Source: Paraspadella gotoi (taxonomy: Eukaryota > Chaetognatha). Taken from it: a stretch of DNA of 64,000 bases. Under the pieces are notes generated by a model, which was given only the letters and a program-made list of their open reading frames with translations, had not been told where the DNA came from and did no database searches. The stretch lies in NCBI GenBank assembly GCA_051294375.1, contig CM119266.1, positions 7,209,431 to 7,273,430 of the forward strand. The letters run 5' to 3'. Positions 8,905 to 46,328 of this stretch are shown here, piece by piece. The stretch's first letter is position 1; every line of letters begins with the position of its first letter. A program made the translations under genes and the position numbers.

Positions 8905-11431
8905 TAATAATAATAATAATAACAATAATGCGTACATTGCTAAGGAGTTTTATATTTAACATAATCTTTATTATTATTTATAATCAAATTATAAAATGTT
9001 TAGGGTTACGGATCAAGTCGTAAATTTAAAAACAAAAATGGGACGCTTTCGTAAAAAAGAGCCATAAATTTTAACGTCCTCCCTACTCACGAGTCAGAGA
9101 CCATGAAGAAACCGTAATCTCTTTGGCATCCGCCGTAATTTCTGTTGACGTAAAAGTGACGGGCGACATTCGGCTCTCCTTTCATGCTCCACCGGTTGAA
9201 GGGTCCTTTCCCGTTGACGACTGGGCCTCTGAGGATCGAAATGACTTTGTCTTTGACGAACCAATTTTGGATGTCGGAATTGCGTCCGTCGAATATGATG
9301 TCGACGACGGGAAGTTTGTCCTTCCACATCGTGAACCGAACCTTGGAGGTTGAAGATGTGATGATGATGTTTCTCTCTCTCTCTCTCCTCTGACGTTTAG
9401 TCTTCTCTTTCTTCTCTCCTCTCCTCTCTCTCTTTCCCCCTCCTCTCTCTCTTCTCTCTCTCTCTCTCTCTTCTCTTCTCCTCTCCTCTCTCTCTCTCAT
9501 TTCGAAAAAGAAAGATTGTTTGAATCTGCTCTTGGAAAGATTTCATGAAAGTGTTTAGGATAAAAACTCTACCCGATTTTCGTTTATATCTTTAAATACT
9601 TTTCAACTGTGTGAATATCATTTTGTAAATTGATGTAGCTTTTAGGGGCACATGTAGCCCAAAGCCCGTTTTTTGCTTTCACTCCTCCCCTCTTTTATAT
9701 ATTTCTTTTAGCAATTTCAAATTTGCAAAATTTCTCTCGTCATCTCCATTTCCCCGCTCTCTCTCTTGACTTGCATTACTCCTCTTTTCTCAATTCCTGC
9801 TCCAGGGCATCTCTCTCTCTCTCTCAACATCCTACATATATCTCCTCCTTGAAAAACTTTTTTCCATTTAAAGTGTTGTTGTTTAAATCTATTCAAATGA
9901 AACAATTATCAATTGTTAATTCGTTATTCCAATAAATATCCGACCTGTTTGTAATCTTTGACAAAGAGTTTTTTCCAGGAGTCGAGAAAAGTTCGATCCG
10001 TCCATCCCCCTTTGAAGTTCATCTCCATGTCAGAAAAATCGTCAGCGTCGCCGCTCACCAGCTTTGGATTACTTCCTGATTTAGATTTTAGATTTAGACT
10101 TAGATTTATATTTTATTTAGACTAAGATTTAGATTTAAACCTAGATTTAAAATGAGACTTTAATTTAGACTTAGTTTAAGACTAAGATTTATATTTAGGA
10201 CTTAGATTTCGTCTTTGTTTCAGAATTAGATTTACCTTCAGTCTTCTATAAACTGTTTGGATATCATTATATAGATTTATTCATTTGATAACAATTTAAT
10301 TATTATTAATTTATTATTTTTTATTTATTTAGCTTTTTTGAATGAATGGATAATTTTTATACGTACTTGTGCTTCAATTTCATTTTTATTCATTTATAAT
10401 ATTATTCATTTTTAGTCGGATCTGCTTATAAGCAGATCCCGACTCTATAGTTCACTTTGTCGGTCCGTCGGTCCGCCCCCTCAATCTTGTCAGAACATCG
10501 AATTATGAAAAATTATGCAAAAAAACGATGTCCGTCCGTCCGTCCGTCCGTCTATCCGTCTGTCCGTCCATCCGTCCAACCTTAACAAAAAACACCAATG
10601 ACTCGTGATTGGATGGATGGATTGGAATGATATTTTGTATGTGGTTAGGGAAGTGTGTGATTGAGCTGGATATGAAGTTTCGATGGAATCGTCTGAGTGG
10701 AAATGAGTTTAAATGAAAAAAAAATATATTTCATTATTTGAACACCAATTACTAATGAATGGATGGGGCAATTGACCTGAAATTTTGTATGTGGGTAGGA
10801 AAGTGTGTGATCAAGCTGGAAATCAAGTTTCGATGGAATCGTTTGAGTGGAAATGAGTTTAAATGGGAAAAAATAAAAAAACCGTTTCACTAATTGATTA
10901 TGCTTCTTTTTTTTATATTAAATGTAAATGCAAGATGTATATATTAATCAAATAATTAATCAGTTAATTAATCAATCAGTTAATTAATTAATTAATTATT
11001 TATCAAAACAAACATTTCGGATCAAGTTAATTAATTAATTGACTAATTAATTAACATGAATTAATTATTAATTAATAATCGTGGGCAGATCCGACATTGT
11101 TTGCTCAAACTTGTTATTTGTAATTTTTACTTTTGTTAATATCATCAAAAAATTGTATTTTTGCAACGTAATAAGTTTTTAAATTTGCGTCCGTGTTTCA
11201 AGCGTGTTTTCGATCTTCATCAGTGACTTGAAGTTAATGATACAGTATCAATTTTGAAAGGGAATTCACTTGTCGTTTCAAAAACGCGTTTTCTCCCTCA
11301 CCCTGACTTACCAACTGTGAAAGCTTCGTAAACGTTGATCCCACAGCCGCTGCTGACGCGGAAAACGATGCGTCCGTATTCTTGAGCGAAAGCGTTATTA
11401 TTTTTGGATTTGCAGTCGGGGGCTGCGTCTC
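8407..11431 (-). CDS. Secreted-protein family copy 2 (exons 2-5; signal exon not found)
   Basis: Four consecutive minus-strand exons: 11312-11431, 9945-10075, 9091-9341 and 8407-8554. They join open to a TAG stop, about 216 residues without exon 1. Phases (1, 0, 2) are identical to copy 3. Motifs: APDCKS, RIVFRVSS, GINVYEAFTVG, NFKGGWTDRTFLDSWKK, VRFTMWK, VVDIIFDG, HFYVNRNYGGC, FPQFLYS and LGMADCLTI. Five cysteines suggest an extracellular protein. By analogy with copy 3 there should be a phase-1 signal-peptide exon to the right of 11431; I could not identify it. The family is not one I recognise. Intron 4 contains large AAT repeats and two decoy copies of the exon 5 acceptor. Confidence 0.75.
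8585..8936. repeat. AAT microsatellites with duplicated exon-edge segments
   Basis: Three AAT arrays (8585-8620, 8667-8752, 8804-8936). They are separated by copies, at 8622 and 8752, of the edge of secreted copy 2 exon 5 (CTCATGCAAACCTCCTTC). Translations into poly-Asn are not genes. Confidence 0.85.
9091..9341 (-). CDS. Copy 2 exon 4
   Basis: 251 bases, donor GTGAGT, acceptor CCTCCAAG. Encodes VRFTMWKDKLPVVDIIFDG, NWFVKDKVISILRGP, RWSMKGEP and RHFYVNRNYGGCQRDYGFF. Open throughout, unlike copy 1. Confidence 0.8.
9370..9505. repeat. CT-rich tract in copy 2 intron 3
   Basis: Imperfect CT/CCT microsatellite beginning about 30 bases upstream of the exon 4 acceptor on the minus strand, where it reads as GA and so does not serve as a polypyrimidine tract. 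Confidence 0.7.
9945..10075 (-). CDS. Copy 2 exon 3
   Basis: Acceptor CTAAATCAG, 131 bases. Encodes NPKLVSGDADDFSDMEM and NFKGGWTDRTFLDSWKKLF. The donor GTCGGA is weak but sits exactly at the family's exon 3/4 boundary. Confidence 0.75.
10413..11117 (+). mobile_element. Family R repeat, copy a
   Basis: Begins with a 22-bp perfect palindrome (half GGATCTGCTTA), then GACTCTATAGTTCACTTTG and GTCCGTCC runs. Its core contains GGATGGATTG and TGTGTGATTGAGCTGGA; a TTAATTAA-rich part follows, ending CAGATCCGACATTGTTTGC TCAAACTTGTT. At least seven copies occur here. No coding capacity, so non-autonomous; class unknown. Confidence 0.7.
11312..11431 (-). CDS. Copy 2 exon 2
   Basis: Donor GTAAGT; acceptor CTGTCAAG (alternative GACGCAG 9 bases further in, also in frame). 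Encodes GDAAPDCKSKNNNAFAQEY, GRIVFRVSSGCGINVYEAF, TVG. Confidence 0.7.
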
Positions 11432-11560
11432 CTTGACAGGTGGATATTGGATAAGGACGGAGGGACATTATCAAAAAAAAACTTAAATATATAATTAACC
11501 CGTTGAAAGTTACATTTGATGGTAAAATCTGTGTATTTGCGTAATATGACGTAATGCTCT

Positions 11561-11710
11561 TTGGAAAAAGATAGTTTCAAGACAGTATCTGAAAGGACCC
11601 GGGTTCTAGTCCCGGTCAGAACGGTTCTCGCAGTGCCCGGGCTGGTTAAACTAACGGCAGCAAGCCTTCCCCGAGATTTTCGACCCGGCAAAGCTGCCAA
11701 TTTAGTACTA
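11561..11710 (+). mobile_element. Possible SINE head with B-box-like motif
   Basis: GGACCCGGGTTCTAGTCCC resembles the B box region of SINE family A, followed by GCTGGTTAAACTAACGG. There is only one copy, so this is weak. Confidence 0.3.
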
Positions 11711-13104
11711 GAAGGATTGGCTTCCCTTCCCCTTTCTATTTTTTTGTCATTATCTTACCATATTCCGAAGCAACTACGAACAAAAATCCAAAAAGAATCA
11801 AAGAATTCATTTTCCAAAATATATATTTTTTTGGTGTGTTATGTTTTATATCCATACAAATTTCAAATCTTCTTGCGCAATGAAATCAGTGGGGAGATAT
11901 TTCATTTTAAAAATATTAAACCGAGAAAAAAAATGTAAATTATTTTTTTTATTTGGGCAATATAACAAAATAAACGAACTTATTACATTTCAATACGGTC
12001 GTAATAAATGTCTTTCTTTGGGTTTTTTATTTGCGTTTTTTTGAAGTCACCGCTCTGAGACTTCTCGGCGTTCAACCACGAAGAAAGACATTTGCAGGTG
12101 TTATTGTTGTTGTTGTCGTTGTTGTCTTTGAATCGATTTTTGGCTCTCTTTTCACAGGGCGCCCCATTGCTGTTTCTTTATCCCGGAATTTAATTTATCA
12201 ATATTAATTAGTTTATTTATAAATAGGAAAGGCCAAAATGCTTTTTCATAATTTTTAAATTTTAAGACCAGATTCAGATAGCTCATAAAAAGCTTGTCTA
12301 CACAAAGTATAATTCTTTTTAAATATTTCATGATAAGTGAGTCCAAATATAAGAAAAACCATAAAAAATCATCATCATCATCATCTTTCGATAATTTTAT
12401 CAGTTTTTTCTATTTTCACATAGAAACATAAAAATTTTAAAAGGCCTGTAATTATATTTCTTTGTTTAACTTTTTATGCTCTATCAGAATCCATCAAAAA
12501 ATTTTAAGATTTCAAAAAAAAATTTATAATGTAAAAAAGACAAGTAATATTTAATGTATTAATCAAGACGTATAATGTAAATTTTTTTGAAAATGATTGC
12601 TTAAAATATTTAGTCAAGACAACTAAAAATACTTTCCTAATAGTCAAAATTTTATATTATCTCTAGAGTGGTCCCTACTATTGGTTTTTAAAAAACAAAC
12701 AACAGACAACATCCGATCCGTAGTATCGATCGTGATGTATTTTGTTTCCGACATGTGAGTTTTCTGTAAGTTATTGATTATTGTAATCATAGAAGAAAAA
12801 TACTGGCCTCCTAATGCTTGGTAACAATGAAAAATAAGCTTTAAAACAATAAACCTGATGATTATATATATAGTATATACAATACTATATAATACTCTAC
12901 AAAGATATGCGTAATGTTTGTATACAATGTATGCGAATTCATCAAACTTTTCTTGTTATTCTGAGCTAGATTTTAAGATATATTATAGGATATACTATAA
13001 CGTATTCTTCCTTCTCAAACTACACCTTGAAATCGAGGAAAAGTGGGGTGTGAGGGAAAATGCAAAAAATAAAAGTTTTTATCGATTTTAAACAATGCGG
13101 ATTT
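11711..13104. other. Gene-free AT-rich stretch
   Basis: No exon seen, although a signal-peptide exon for secreted copy 2 could be hidden here. 12290-12420 is an inverted diverged copy of 2580-2710 (ATCATCATCATCTTTCGATA), and 12440-12500 resembles 21170-21230 inverted. Confidence 0.4.
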
Positions 13105-13126
13105 TAGCCTCGATCGTAGATAGAAA

Positions 13127-13376
13127 TACAGTAGCATCCGTCTAGAATTCTGAGACGGCAAAGCTCTGTTACTCGAGTACAAATGAGAATTTGAAAGAGA
13201 CTTTTTGTCTTGTTATCGAGTACTCATATGGCTACTCCCTTCGGTAAGCCATTGCTCTACGACCACTTTTGGACATAGCAGTTTATTGTAAAAGTTTACC
13301 TTGAGTGGGATTCGAATCCTACCATTCCATTCTGCGTCGAAGTCTTAGTTTTTAACCACTCGGCCATCTCGTTATA
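13127..13376 (-). mobile_element. tRNA-derived SINE family C, copy 1
   Basis: On the minus strand it begins GATGGCCGAGTGGTTAA (Ser/Leu-tRNA-like A box) with GGATTCGAATCCCACTC as B box. A body follows, shared with 14415-14695: TTGTACTCGAGTAACAGAGC and CTAGACGGATGCTACTG in the family orientation. Confidence 0.75.
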
Positions 13377-13427
13377 TAAAAAAAAAATTCAAAAACCTCG
13401 ATATAAAATTTGGGTTTTTCTTTTCTG

Positions 13428-13892
13428 ATCTGGAAAAAAAAATATATTTCACTATTTGAACACCAATTACTCATGAGTGGATGGGAGATTGACTTGAAAT
13501 TTTGTATGTGGGTAGAAAAGTGTGTGATTGACAGGAAATCAAGTTTCGATGGAATCGTTGAGTGAAATGAGTTTAAATGGAAAAAAACAAAAAAAACGTG
13601 TTTCATAATTGATTATGCTTTTTATATTAAATGAAATACAAGATGTATATTAATTCAATAATTAATTAGTTAATTAATCAATAGGTCAATTAATTAATCA
13701 ATAATTAATTAATCAGTCAATTAATCAATCAAAACAACATTTTGGATCAAAATAATTTAATTAATTAACTTGAATTAATATTAAATAATTAATTAATTGA
13801 ATTAATTATTAAATAATTAATTAATTATTAATTAATTAATTACGATAATGATCGTTGGCAGATCCGACATTGTTTGCTCAAACTTGTTTCAT
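13428..13892 (+). mobile_element. Family R repeat, copy b (5' truncated)
   Basis: Shares the family R core (AATTACTCATGAGTGGATGG, TTTTGTATGTGGGTAG), the TTAATTAA part and the terminal GGCAGATCCGACATTGTTTG. A solo 3' end of the same family sits at 13993-14024. Confidence 0.7.
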
Positions 13893-13992
13893 GTTACAAA
13901 CATGTTATGATTGGTTAAGATCACAAATTGAAAGTCAGAAACATTACCAAGAATTATCATCGTATTAGCTTATACTTGCTTAATTATTGTAG

Positions 13993-14024
13993 GCAGATCC
14001 GACATTGTTTGCTCAAACTTGTTT
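13993..14024 (+). mobile_element. Family R solo 3' end
   Basis: Only the terminal sequence GGCAGATCCGACATTGTTTG plus CTCAAACTTGTTT is present, about 130 bases after copy b. It probably arose by local duplication or recombination. Confidence 0.6.
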
Positions 14025-14414
14025 TTATGCAAATCGAAAACTTAGATTATTCCATTTTTGAAAACGATTTCATTCTTTCATTCTCTCAATCATTAGCCTA
14101 TTTATTAATATTGATACAATAAGCAACTAGTTAAAAACACTTAATAAACACTTTAAAAGCAAGGTGAAAATGTTCAACGTCGCGGCTTAAAGAGGCAACT
14201 GACTTTTCCTCAATTTCAAACATTAAAAATAAGCCAGATATTCGCTTTCTTCGTATTAATCGTCGTCGTTGCGACGTTCTGTCACGAATCGGGAAACTTG
14301 GGACTCGGATGTCGAAATCTCTGCCTTTGACGTTGAATATTTTGTTTCCCCAAAAAATTAAAAGCGAACCTACAGCTTTATATACTTTAATTTGTACAGA
14401 ATTTTTTGAAAATC

Positions 14415-14695
14415 ATTTGGCCGAGTGCTTAGCGCGCCGGATTTCAACGTTACGAAAAGGTTTCAGGTTCAAATTGGCTGAAGCATCTTTTACAATAAGT
14501 TCTGATGTCCCAAAATTGGTCGTAGAGCAATGGCTTCCCGAAGGGGGAGTAGCCACATGTGTACTCGATATCAAGACAAAAGCTCTCTTTAAAATCTTTC
14601 ATTTGTACTCGAGTTACAGAGCTTGCCGTCTCAGAAATTCTAGACGGATGCTACTTGTACGTGGTTGAGGGTTCGAACCCTGACCTCGGAAAGTT
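14415..14695 (+). mobile_element. tRNA-derived SINE family C, copy 2
   Basis: Begins TTTGGCCGAGTGCTTAGCGC with a decayed B box GGTTCAAATTGG, then the same body as 13127-13376 in inverse orientation. It has a second B-box-like GGTTCGAACCC near 14671. The open reading frame through it is incidental. Confidence 0.7.
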
Positions 14696-14829
14696 TTGTA
14701 TTCATTATTGTTATTGACTGAGGTCAATTCGAAGCAAACTTATTCCTTTATTATTGTGAAAGTTTGCCAGGCCGAAATAAGAAAAGCGTGGACTATTTAA
14801 GCTTTGATAAAAAAAGGGTTTAATTTAAT

Positions 14830-15080
14830 TTTTGAAAGCGAAGAAAAAGATGAGAAGAGAAAAAACAGAAGGAGATTTTTAGGTTGGATAAAAGGGAAAG
14901 AAGGAGAATAAGGAGATTAGGAGAATAATGGGGATAAGAATAATAAGGAGAACAGGAGAATAAGGAGATTAGGAAAATTAGAAGGAAGAAAATAAATATA
15001 GAAAATAAAGAAAGAAAATATTGTAAATAGATTGAAGTCAAATTTGACAAAGAAAGAAAAATAAATAGAAATAGAAAAAA
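14830..15080. repeat. Purine-rich AGGAGAATA repeats
   Basis: Degenerate repeats of AAGGAGATTAGGAGAATA on the plus strand. No coding evidence. Confidence 0.6.
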
Positions 15081-15275
15081 AAATCGGTGTTTTTATCAAA
15101 TTTTTTCCTCACAAAGTTTGTGAGTTGTGCCTCAACCTTTTCTGGGTGAAGTGACATTATCTGACATGGGTAAACATGACATGACCCATCTTATGAAAAG
15201 TGATGCGCAAAGTAAAGGTGAATATCTATTATGAGAAAAGACGTGTTGCCAAATCTTCCTATCTCTCTCTCTCTC

Positions 15276-15285
15276 NNNNNNNNNN
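15276..15285. other. Assembly gap (10 N) in CT repeat
   Basis: N run within a TCTCTC tract. The true repeat length is unknown. Confidence 0.95.
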
Positions 15286-15544
15286 TCTCTTTCTCTCTCT
15301 CTCATTTTACGCGAGAAACGCGACCCGTGATTCCGCGTGAACGTCGGACGAGAAAAAGAGACAGAGTATGAGAGAAAAGAGAGATAGAGAGCGAGTGCCG
15401 CCAACTGAGACGGAGACGAGAGACGCAAAAAAGATGATCGCGTCTCTTATATTTTTTTTTCTGCTTTGTTTTGCAAATTGAAACGTGTTGATTAAAAAAC
15501 GGCAATATTTTCCAAAAGCCCCCGGTTCTGATGCTAATCTCTGA

Positions 15545-15850
15545 ACCTAATTTTAACATTAATATCTAACCTTAATCCCATACCTTATCCTCTCACTCTA
15601 ATTCCTAACCTCAATTCCTAACGTCAATTACTAATGTCAATTCCTAAAGTCAATTCCTAATGTCAATTCCTAACGTCAATTCCTAACGTCAATTCCTAAC
15701 CTCAATTTCTAACTTCAATTCCTAACCTCAATTCCGAACCTCAATTCCGAACCTCAATTCCTAACCTCAATTCCTAACCTTAATTCCTAACCTCATCTAC
15801 TCTAAACGAAAATCCTAAACCCGATTCCCTAATTGAATCCATAACTAAAT
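15545..15850. repeat. 15-bp minisatellite
   Basis: About 15 units of CAATTCCTAACCT plus two variable bases, drifting to CCCTAA-like ends. A similar CTAA-rich stretch occurs at 62330-62480. Confidence 0.8.
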
Positions 15851-17141
15851 CCCTAAATCGTAAACCCTAATCCCTAATCTCCATTTTAATCATTAAACTT
15901 AAAAATAACCTTAAGCTGAAATTATCCAATTTAAAAAAATATGGCCCAACGAAAAGAAACAGAAAATGGAGAAAAAAAAAGGAAATCGAGATAGAAAGAG
16001 AAAAAAAAAAGAAATGAAAAAAAAACTTGTTTTCATCGTAATCAGTTAAAAAATGTTCCTCTGGTCTCTCGTTGAAAATGCGACGACGATTCCCTTTTTT
16101 TTGTCGTTGTTGTTGTTGTTGTTGTAGCCGTCGTTGTCGTCAAGGTTTTTGGTCATCATTTTTGTCATCATTATCGTCGTCGTCGTCGTCGTTTGGAAAA
16201 CTGACTAAACTATTTTCGTACTTCAGTTTTATCTGATCTCGATGAAAAACTAATTTATTTTTAGATTAACAGCGAAATTCTCGTGGATTTCTTCTCAATT
16301 TGTTAAATTTTGTTATTTAGATTTTAGGAATTAAAACAATGATTTTAGGAAACAACAAAAACAAACATCAAATCTGGACTATTGAAAAGTATTGTAATAA
16401 TGTAATTAAAGTAAGAACAACGACGTAAATCAAAATAAAAACTTTTTCTATTCTTCACTTGGATTAAAACTTTCGCTCATTGAGTGAGAAAAACAAAAAA
16501 ACAATGGATCATATTTCAGAAACAATTCGGGCAAAAGGATAAATATAAAAATTGTAATAAAATGTAAAATAAAAGCTTAAAAAAATTGAATTAAAAAAAA
16601 AATAGGAAAGCAGAAGCCAACAAAAACTATTATCACAAACTTCATTTAGTGTGTCTTGTATGAAAACTTAATAATGAGTTTCATAAGTTAAACTTGCAAA
16701 TGATTCAAACCACGTTTACTGAAACTTTATTAATCCCGTCTGTTGCAATTTGTGTACAACTCGGTTCACTCTATCAAATTACACACCACGGTTAAGAGAA
16801 GATTACAAAAGATAGATTATTATTATTTTTCGTCAAACTGCCGCAACTCTAACCAATTTTCCACCTCCTCCTCTTCCTCCTCTTCTTCCTCTTCCTACTC
16901 CACTTCATTGATATCGTCCTTAACTTTCATAATCACCAATTTAATTGTCTCAAACTTTCCCACGGTTTTCCTGCTATTAAAATAAACAAAAGAACCACTT
17001 GAGCGATGCTATGTATGTAAACTAATTCATAAGAAATATGAGAAACTTTCTTGAAATAAGCGAGTTTAGCTCAAACGACAAGTTGAGCCAAATCTTCTTT
17101 TAAAATAATCTCTGCCACACCTTCGTCGAAACTGCCTCACC
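15851..17141. other. Upstream flank of globin exon 1b
   Basis: AT-rich, with a GTT/GTC triplet stretch at 16105-16195 and a CTC/TTC triplet run at 16861-16900. The promoter of globin exon 1b should lie in the last few hundred bases; no convincing TATA box is visible. Confidence 0.35.
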
Positions 17142-42230
<25,089 letters not shown>

Positions 42231-43460
42231 TGCACATCCATGCAGCCGGACTATGGGGTGTTTTAGAACTATGGAACTATGGTGGCTGAACTACTATGGT
42301 GGACTGGACATAGAGTGGAGACTGGAGTTTTATGTGTGGTATGGCGATAGTGTGGGAGATTGACGGTCCAGGACTATGTCGTTGAACTATGGGGGCTGAA
42401 CTACTATGATTCTGGGCTATGGTGCTGGATTTTGGAGTAAAGTCGGAGGGATGAAGGGCGGTATGTTGGAGAGCGAGAGTAGGGTGGGCAGTTGGAGTCG
42501 GAGCTTATCCGCGGTGATTCGAACACGCCGAAGTGAACTTTGGTACATGTTATTAGGAAGGTGATGATTTGTTGTTTCTTGGTAAGTATTACGCCGTTCA
42601 AAAACGTTCCGTAAGAACGGGCCCTAAATCGAGCGGCGTAATAACGATGGAGGTAAGGGGCGACGGGGAGACAAGGTCATTGGATAGAGGCGAGTTTTAA
42701 AGGGTGAGTTAGCAGCAGAGGGTAAGGTCGGGCTCACAAGATTGATAATTCAATTTTCACTGCCGGGTCGGAAGTGAAGATGTTATCGAAGGTCGGCGTG
42801 AATCCATTGTGGTCACAAGGAATCCATTGTAGTTGAATTCACTGTGGTCGGAAGGAATTCATTGTGGTCGGTCAGAATCCATTGTGGTCTGAATGAATCC
42901 ATAATTTATTAGTCAGAATCGTTGCTTTGTGGTGAGGATGAATTGTGATCCTGTTGAATCTATCGTGGTCTCGAGCATCAGAAGCGTCGGAAAGATAGAT
43001 GGCGCTTATTGGATTTTTTTGAGATAAAAGGGAAAAAAGGCGAGAAAAAGAAAAAAAGAAAAAGAAAAAGGAAAAAGCAAAGGTGAGAAAAAAGGTGAGT
43101 TTTTTCCTGTGAAAAATGAAATGTTCTTGAATTTGAAAAATTTCAGAAAGTATCTTTTATTTGAGCGGGATTAATAATTAAACATTATCCGGAATTCAAA
43201 ACACTAACAATGTCTTTCTTCAAGGTTCATTAAGAGTGTTCCGTTTTGGCCTAACATCTGACACCATGAATGATTTCGACCTGTCGGTTTGTCCGTATTC
43301 GTGACGTACAAAAGTTAAGAAGCTCTTTTTTTCGTGATCGACGGACAAAAAAGATCTCATGGGTAAAATCGCGATAAACTATTAATAATTTAATATCCCT
43401 TTTATCGTCTCACCAATCATTTCTGATTAATAAAAGTAAAATTTCAAATAAAAATAAACG
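42231..43460 (+). other. Globin 3' region with short tandem repeats
   Basis: Probable 3' UTR and flank. It holds degenerate repeats of CTATGGTGGCTGAACTA (42255-42420) and of GAATCCATTGTGGTC (about 42800-42915). The first AATAAA I see downstream of the stop is near 43429; whether it is the used poly(A) signal is unknown. No coding exon seen. Confidence 0.35.
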
Positions 43461-43812
43461 CCACACTTGTTCTAATTGTCATTCTTTACCATTGCATTGA
43501 CAACAAATATTGTTTCATTTGTTTTAATTGTTTTATCGATCCGTTTGGTCGATCGATCATCAAAAGAGGATCGTCCCCCAATTTAAAAAAAAAAATTTAA
43601 ATATCAATGAATTTCATTAATTATTCTATCGCGTGAGGAACATTTTATTCGCGGATCAAATTTGATTAAATTTCGATTCGTATTGATTTTTATTCACTTC
43701 GGCTTTGGCTCTCACCGCTAATTATTTCTCATAAGTAAATTATGAATTTTGTTTGGTTCTCCGACTTAGCTTAGAACAGGGAAGAGAGGGAGGGGAAGAG
43801 AGAGAGAGAGAG

Positions 43813-43883
<71 letters not shown>

Positions 43884-45848
43884 AGATAGATAAGGCGCCC
43901 GTCAAGCGATTCGTTCGTCCAACTCGAGAAATGAAATAAATAAAACAAATAGCGGATCGAACAAAATATCAATATTACATACAAACATAACAATTAAAAG
44001 TTATTTGAAGATAAAATATTAAAAAATCCATAATATTTTCAATTCGACCTCTTCAAATTTAAAAACTAAAGTCTTTGACGTTGATAAAAATATAAAAAAG
44101 TACTTAGATTTTTAAATTTAAAAAAAAAAAAGACTAAGTGTCAAATATGTAAAATAGCGGGAACGACGTTTGAATTTACATTCGAATGAGAGAAGAAAAG
44201 AAAAGAAAAGAAAAAAAGAGAAGTGAAAAGAGAAGTGAAAAGAAAAGCGAATAGAAAAAGAAAGTGAAGAGCGCGAACGAATTAATAATTCCAGAGAAAA
44301 TTATTTCGCGAAAAAAAAAGAAGAAGCTATTAAAATTGCGAAAGTTTAAAAATGCAACTTTCGCTTTTGAGCGCAAAACCGACTCGCAAAACTCTGCTCA
44401 AAAAAATTGTGTTCTATGCAACACTTGTTTTTTTTTCTTTGTCCAATCGTCTTAAATTTCGCGTCCTTAAAAAGACTTTGGCTTAAATCTAACCCTTTCA
44501 ATTTTGTTGGCTTTATTATTAAACGGCTTTCTTTCAAATCTTTCTTTTTATTTTCTTTTTCTATTCCTATCTTCTATTTTATTCTTTCTTTTTTATTTTC
44601 TTCTTCTTATCCTATCTTCTATTTTCTTCTTCCTTTTTTATTTTCTTCTTCTTATCCTATCTTCTATTTTCTTCTTCCTTTTTTATTTTCTTCTTCTTAT
44701 CCTATCTTCTATTTTCTTCTTCCTTTTTTATTTTCTTCTTCTTATCCTATCTTCTATTTTCTTCTTCATTTTTATCTTCTTCTCCCACCCTCTTTCCCTC
44801 CACAGTCATTTCCTTCCCCCCGTTCATTTTTTTCTCCGCAATTTCTATCCCCTTAAAGAAAAATTGGTATCATCTTCCTCCCACCCCCCCCAGTCTTCCC
44901 GTTCCCCCCCTCCTTGATCTCTCATCAATAATGATTTCCCTTTCGTTATCAACCCCCCCCCGAATGTATATTGTAATCGTAAATTGTAAAAAAAAGTTTT
45001 TAAAAATTCGCAGAAAACCGAAGTTTATTTATTTTTTTGAGTGATTGTGACGTCGTCGTCCTTAAAAAAACCTTTTCATCAACTTGAATTGTAATATTTT
45101 ATTTTTTAAAACGAAATTCTCGCTCAAACCATTATTTTTCGTTTAAGCGCCATGTGGTCAATCACTTTCTTTACTCGGTTTTTTGGAAATACAATATAAT
45201 TATCATTTAATTTATAAGAATTGAATTAATTCAACCTAAAATTAATTTGGCGATTACAACTTTTCAAGTGGTTCAATCAAAAAGTTCCAATAATTTTAAC
45301 TTGATTAAAAAATCAAAATTAAACCCATTTCAAAAACTTTGGATGCATAGCATATTCTATCAACATTAAATATTTCCCTATAGATAAAAATGTTATTACT
45401 ACTTTAAATTTAATTATTTGAAGATTTTGTGAATTGGTGAATCTCGTTTTTATGAAATGAATTCATTTTAAACAATTTTGTAAAATTAGTAAACTAGTCT
45501 ATTTTAAATTCAAATGTTTTTTTTAACTGAATTTGAAATGTAACCCAGTGAACCTAATTAAGATTAGTTTAGTCGTTTTTAATCCTTTTAACTTTTAACA
45601 ATTTTGTTCATTCGTCCTTTACTGATTTTTTTCTGCTCGATTTATTTGTTCTATCGAAGAGAAATACATTTTGTTATTTGTTGTACATCTGAAATCATTT
45701 AGAGTAATTTGAATGCAGTGAGAAACGAGAAATAGTTAATTTGTCCAGCGTACATTGATCAATTATGGAAGTGGAGTCGAAAAGAAAACAATGATCGACA
45801 GTAGATATGAAGCAAAGATTTAGAATCTTCAGTGTTGGTGTATATATT
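43461..45848. other. Gene-free stretch with microsatellites
   Basis: Contains a GA array (43798-43885) and a pyrimidine minisatellite of 45-bp units (TTATCCTATCTTCTATTTTC, TTCTTCC; 44575-44780). No exon recognised. Confidence 0.5.
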
Positions 45849-46118
45849 TGTAGTCGGGCATTGCCTAGATACACCCCGCCTATAAGTATGACTCTTTCAG
45901 TTGTAACCCGGTGGCTCATGGAGTAGAGCTAGGTACCGGGTTCAATCCCAACCCGGTACCTACCTTGCGGGAAGAGTGAGGACGGCCGTTAGCCGCCTTG
46001 GGGGCGTAGCAAACCCTCAAGCCTGGTTCCAAGCCCAGGACCCGTTCCATGGCTACTAAAGGGGGTTATAGAAGTTACGGATAGTCATCTTCTGCCCACT
46101 TAGCGCCTTATCCACATA
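45849..46118 (+). mobile_element. tRNA-derived SINE family B, copy 4
   Basis: Plus strand: ACCCGGTGGCTCATGGAGTA, then TACCGGGTTCAATCCCAACC, then the body to GCGCCTTATCCACATA. The best-preserved B box of the family. Confidence 0.78.
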
Positions 46119-46235
46119 TTTTATATTAGGAAATAATAATAATATTTTTTTTCTAAATTATTCATCGGGCGGAAAAATGAAACTATTGTTCCTATTTTTT
46201 ACAAAAAACAACCAAAAACAACAACAACAACAACA

Positions 46236-46328
46236 ACCAAAACCAAAACCAAAACCAAAACCAAAACCAAAACCAAAACCAAAACCAAAACCAAAACCAA
46301 AACCAAAACCAAAACCAAAACCAAAACC
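46236..46328. repeat. CCAAAA hexamer array
   Basis: About fifteen exact CCAAAA units after an ACA/CAA run. The complementary strand reads TTTTGG. Confidence 0.95.

Noticed and set aside
8756-8959. Open frame of poly-Asn
   Set aside because: It is a translation of an AAT microsatellite.
13296-13376. Functional tRNA-Ser/Leu gene
   Set aside because: A and B boxes are present, but the body continues into a repeated SINE tail and the cloverleaf is not complete.
14200-14330. Signal-peptide-like plus-strand frame (FAFFVLIVVVATFC)
   Set aside because: No in-frame ATG upstream and no donor that joins to a following exon.
15545-15850. CRISPR array or telomere
   Set aside because: Direct 15-bp tandem repeat without spacers, in an animal genome; drifting CTAA motifs are not a telomere.
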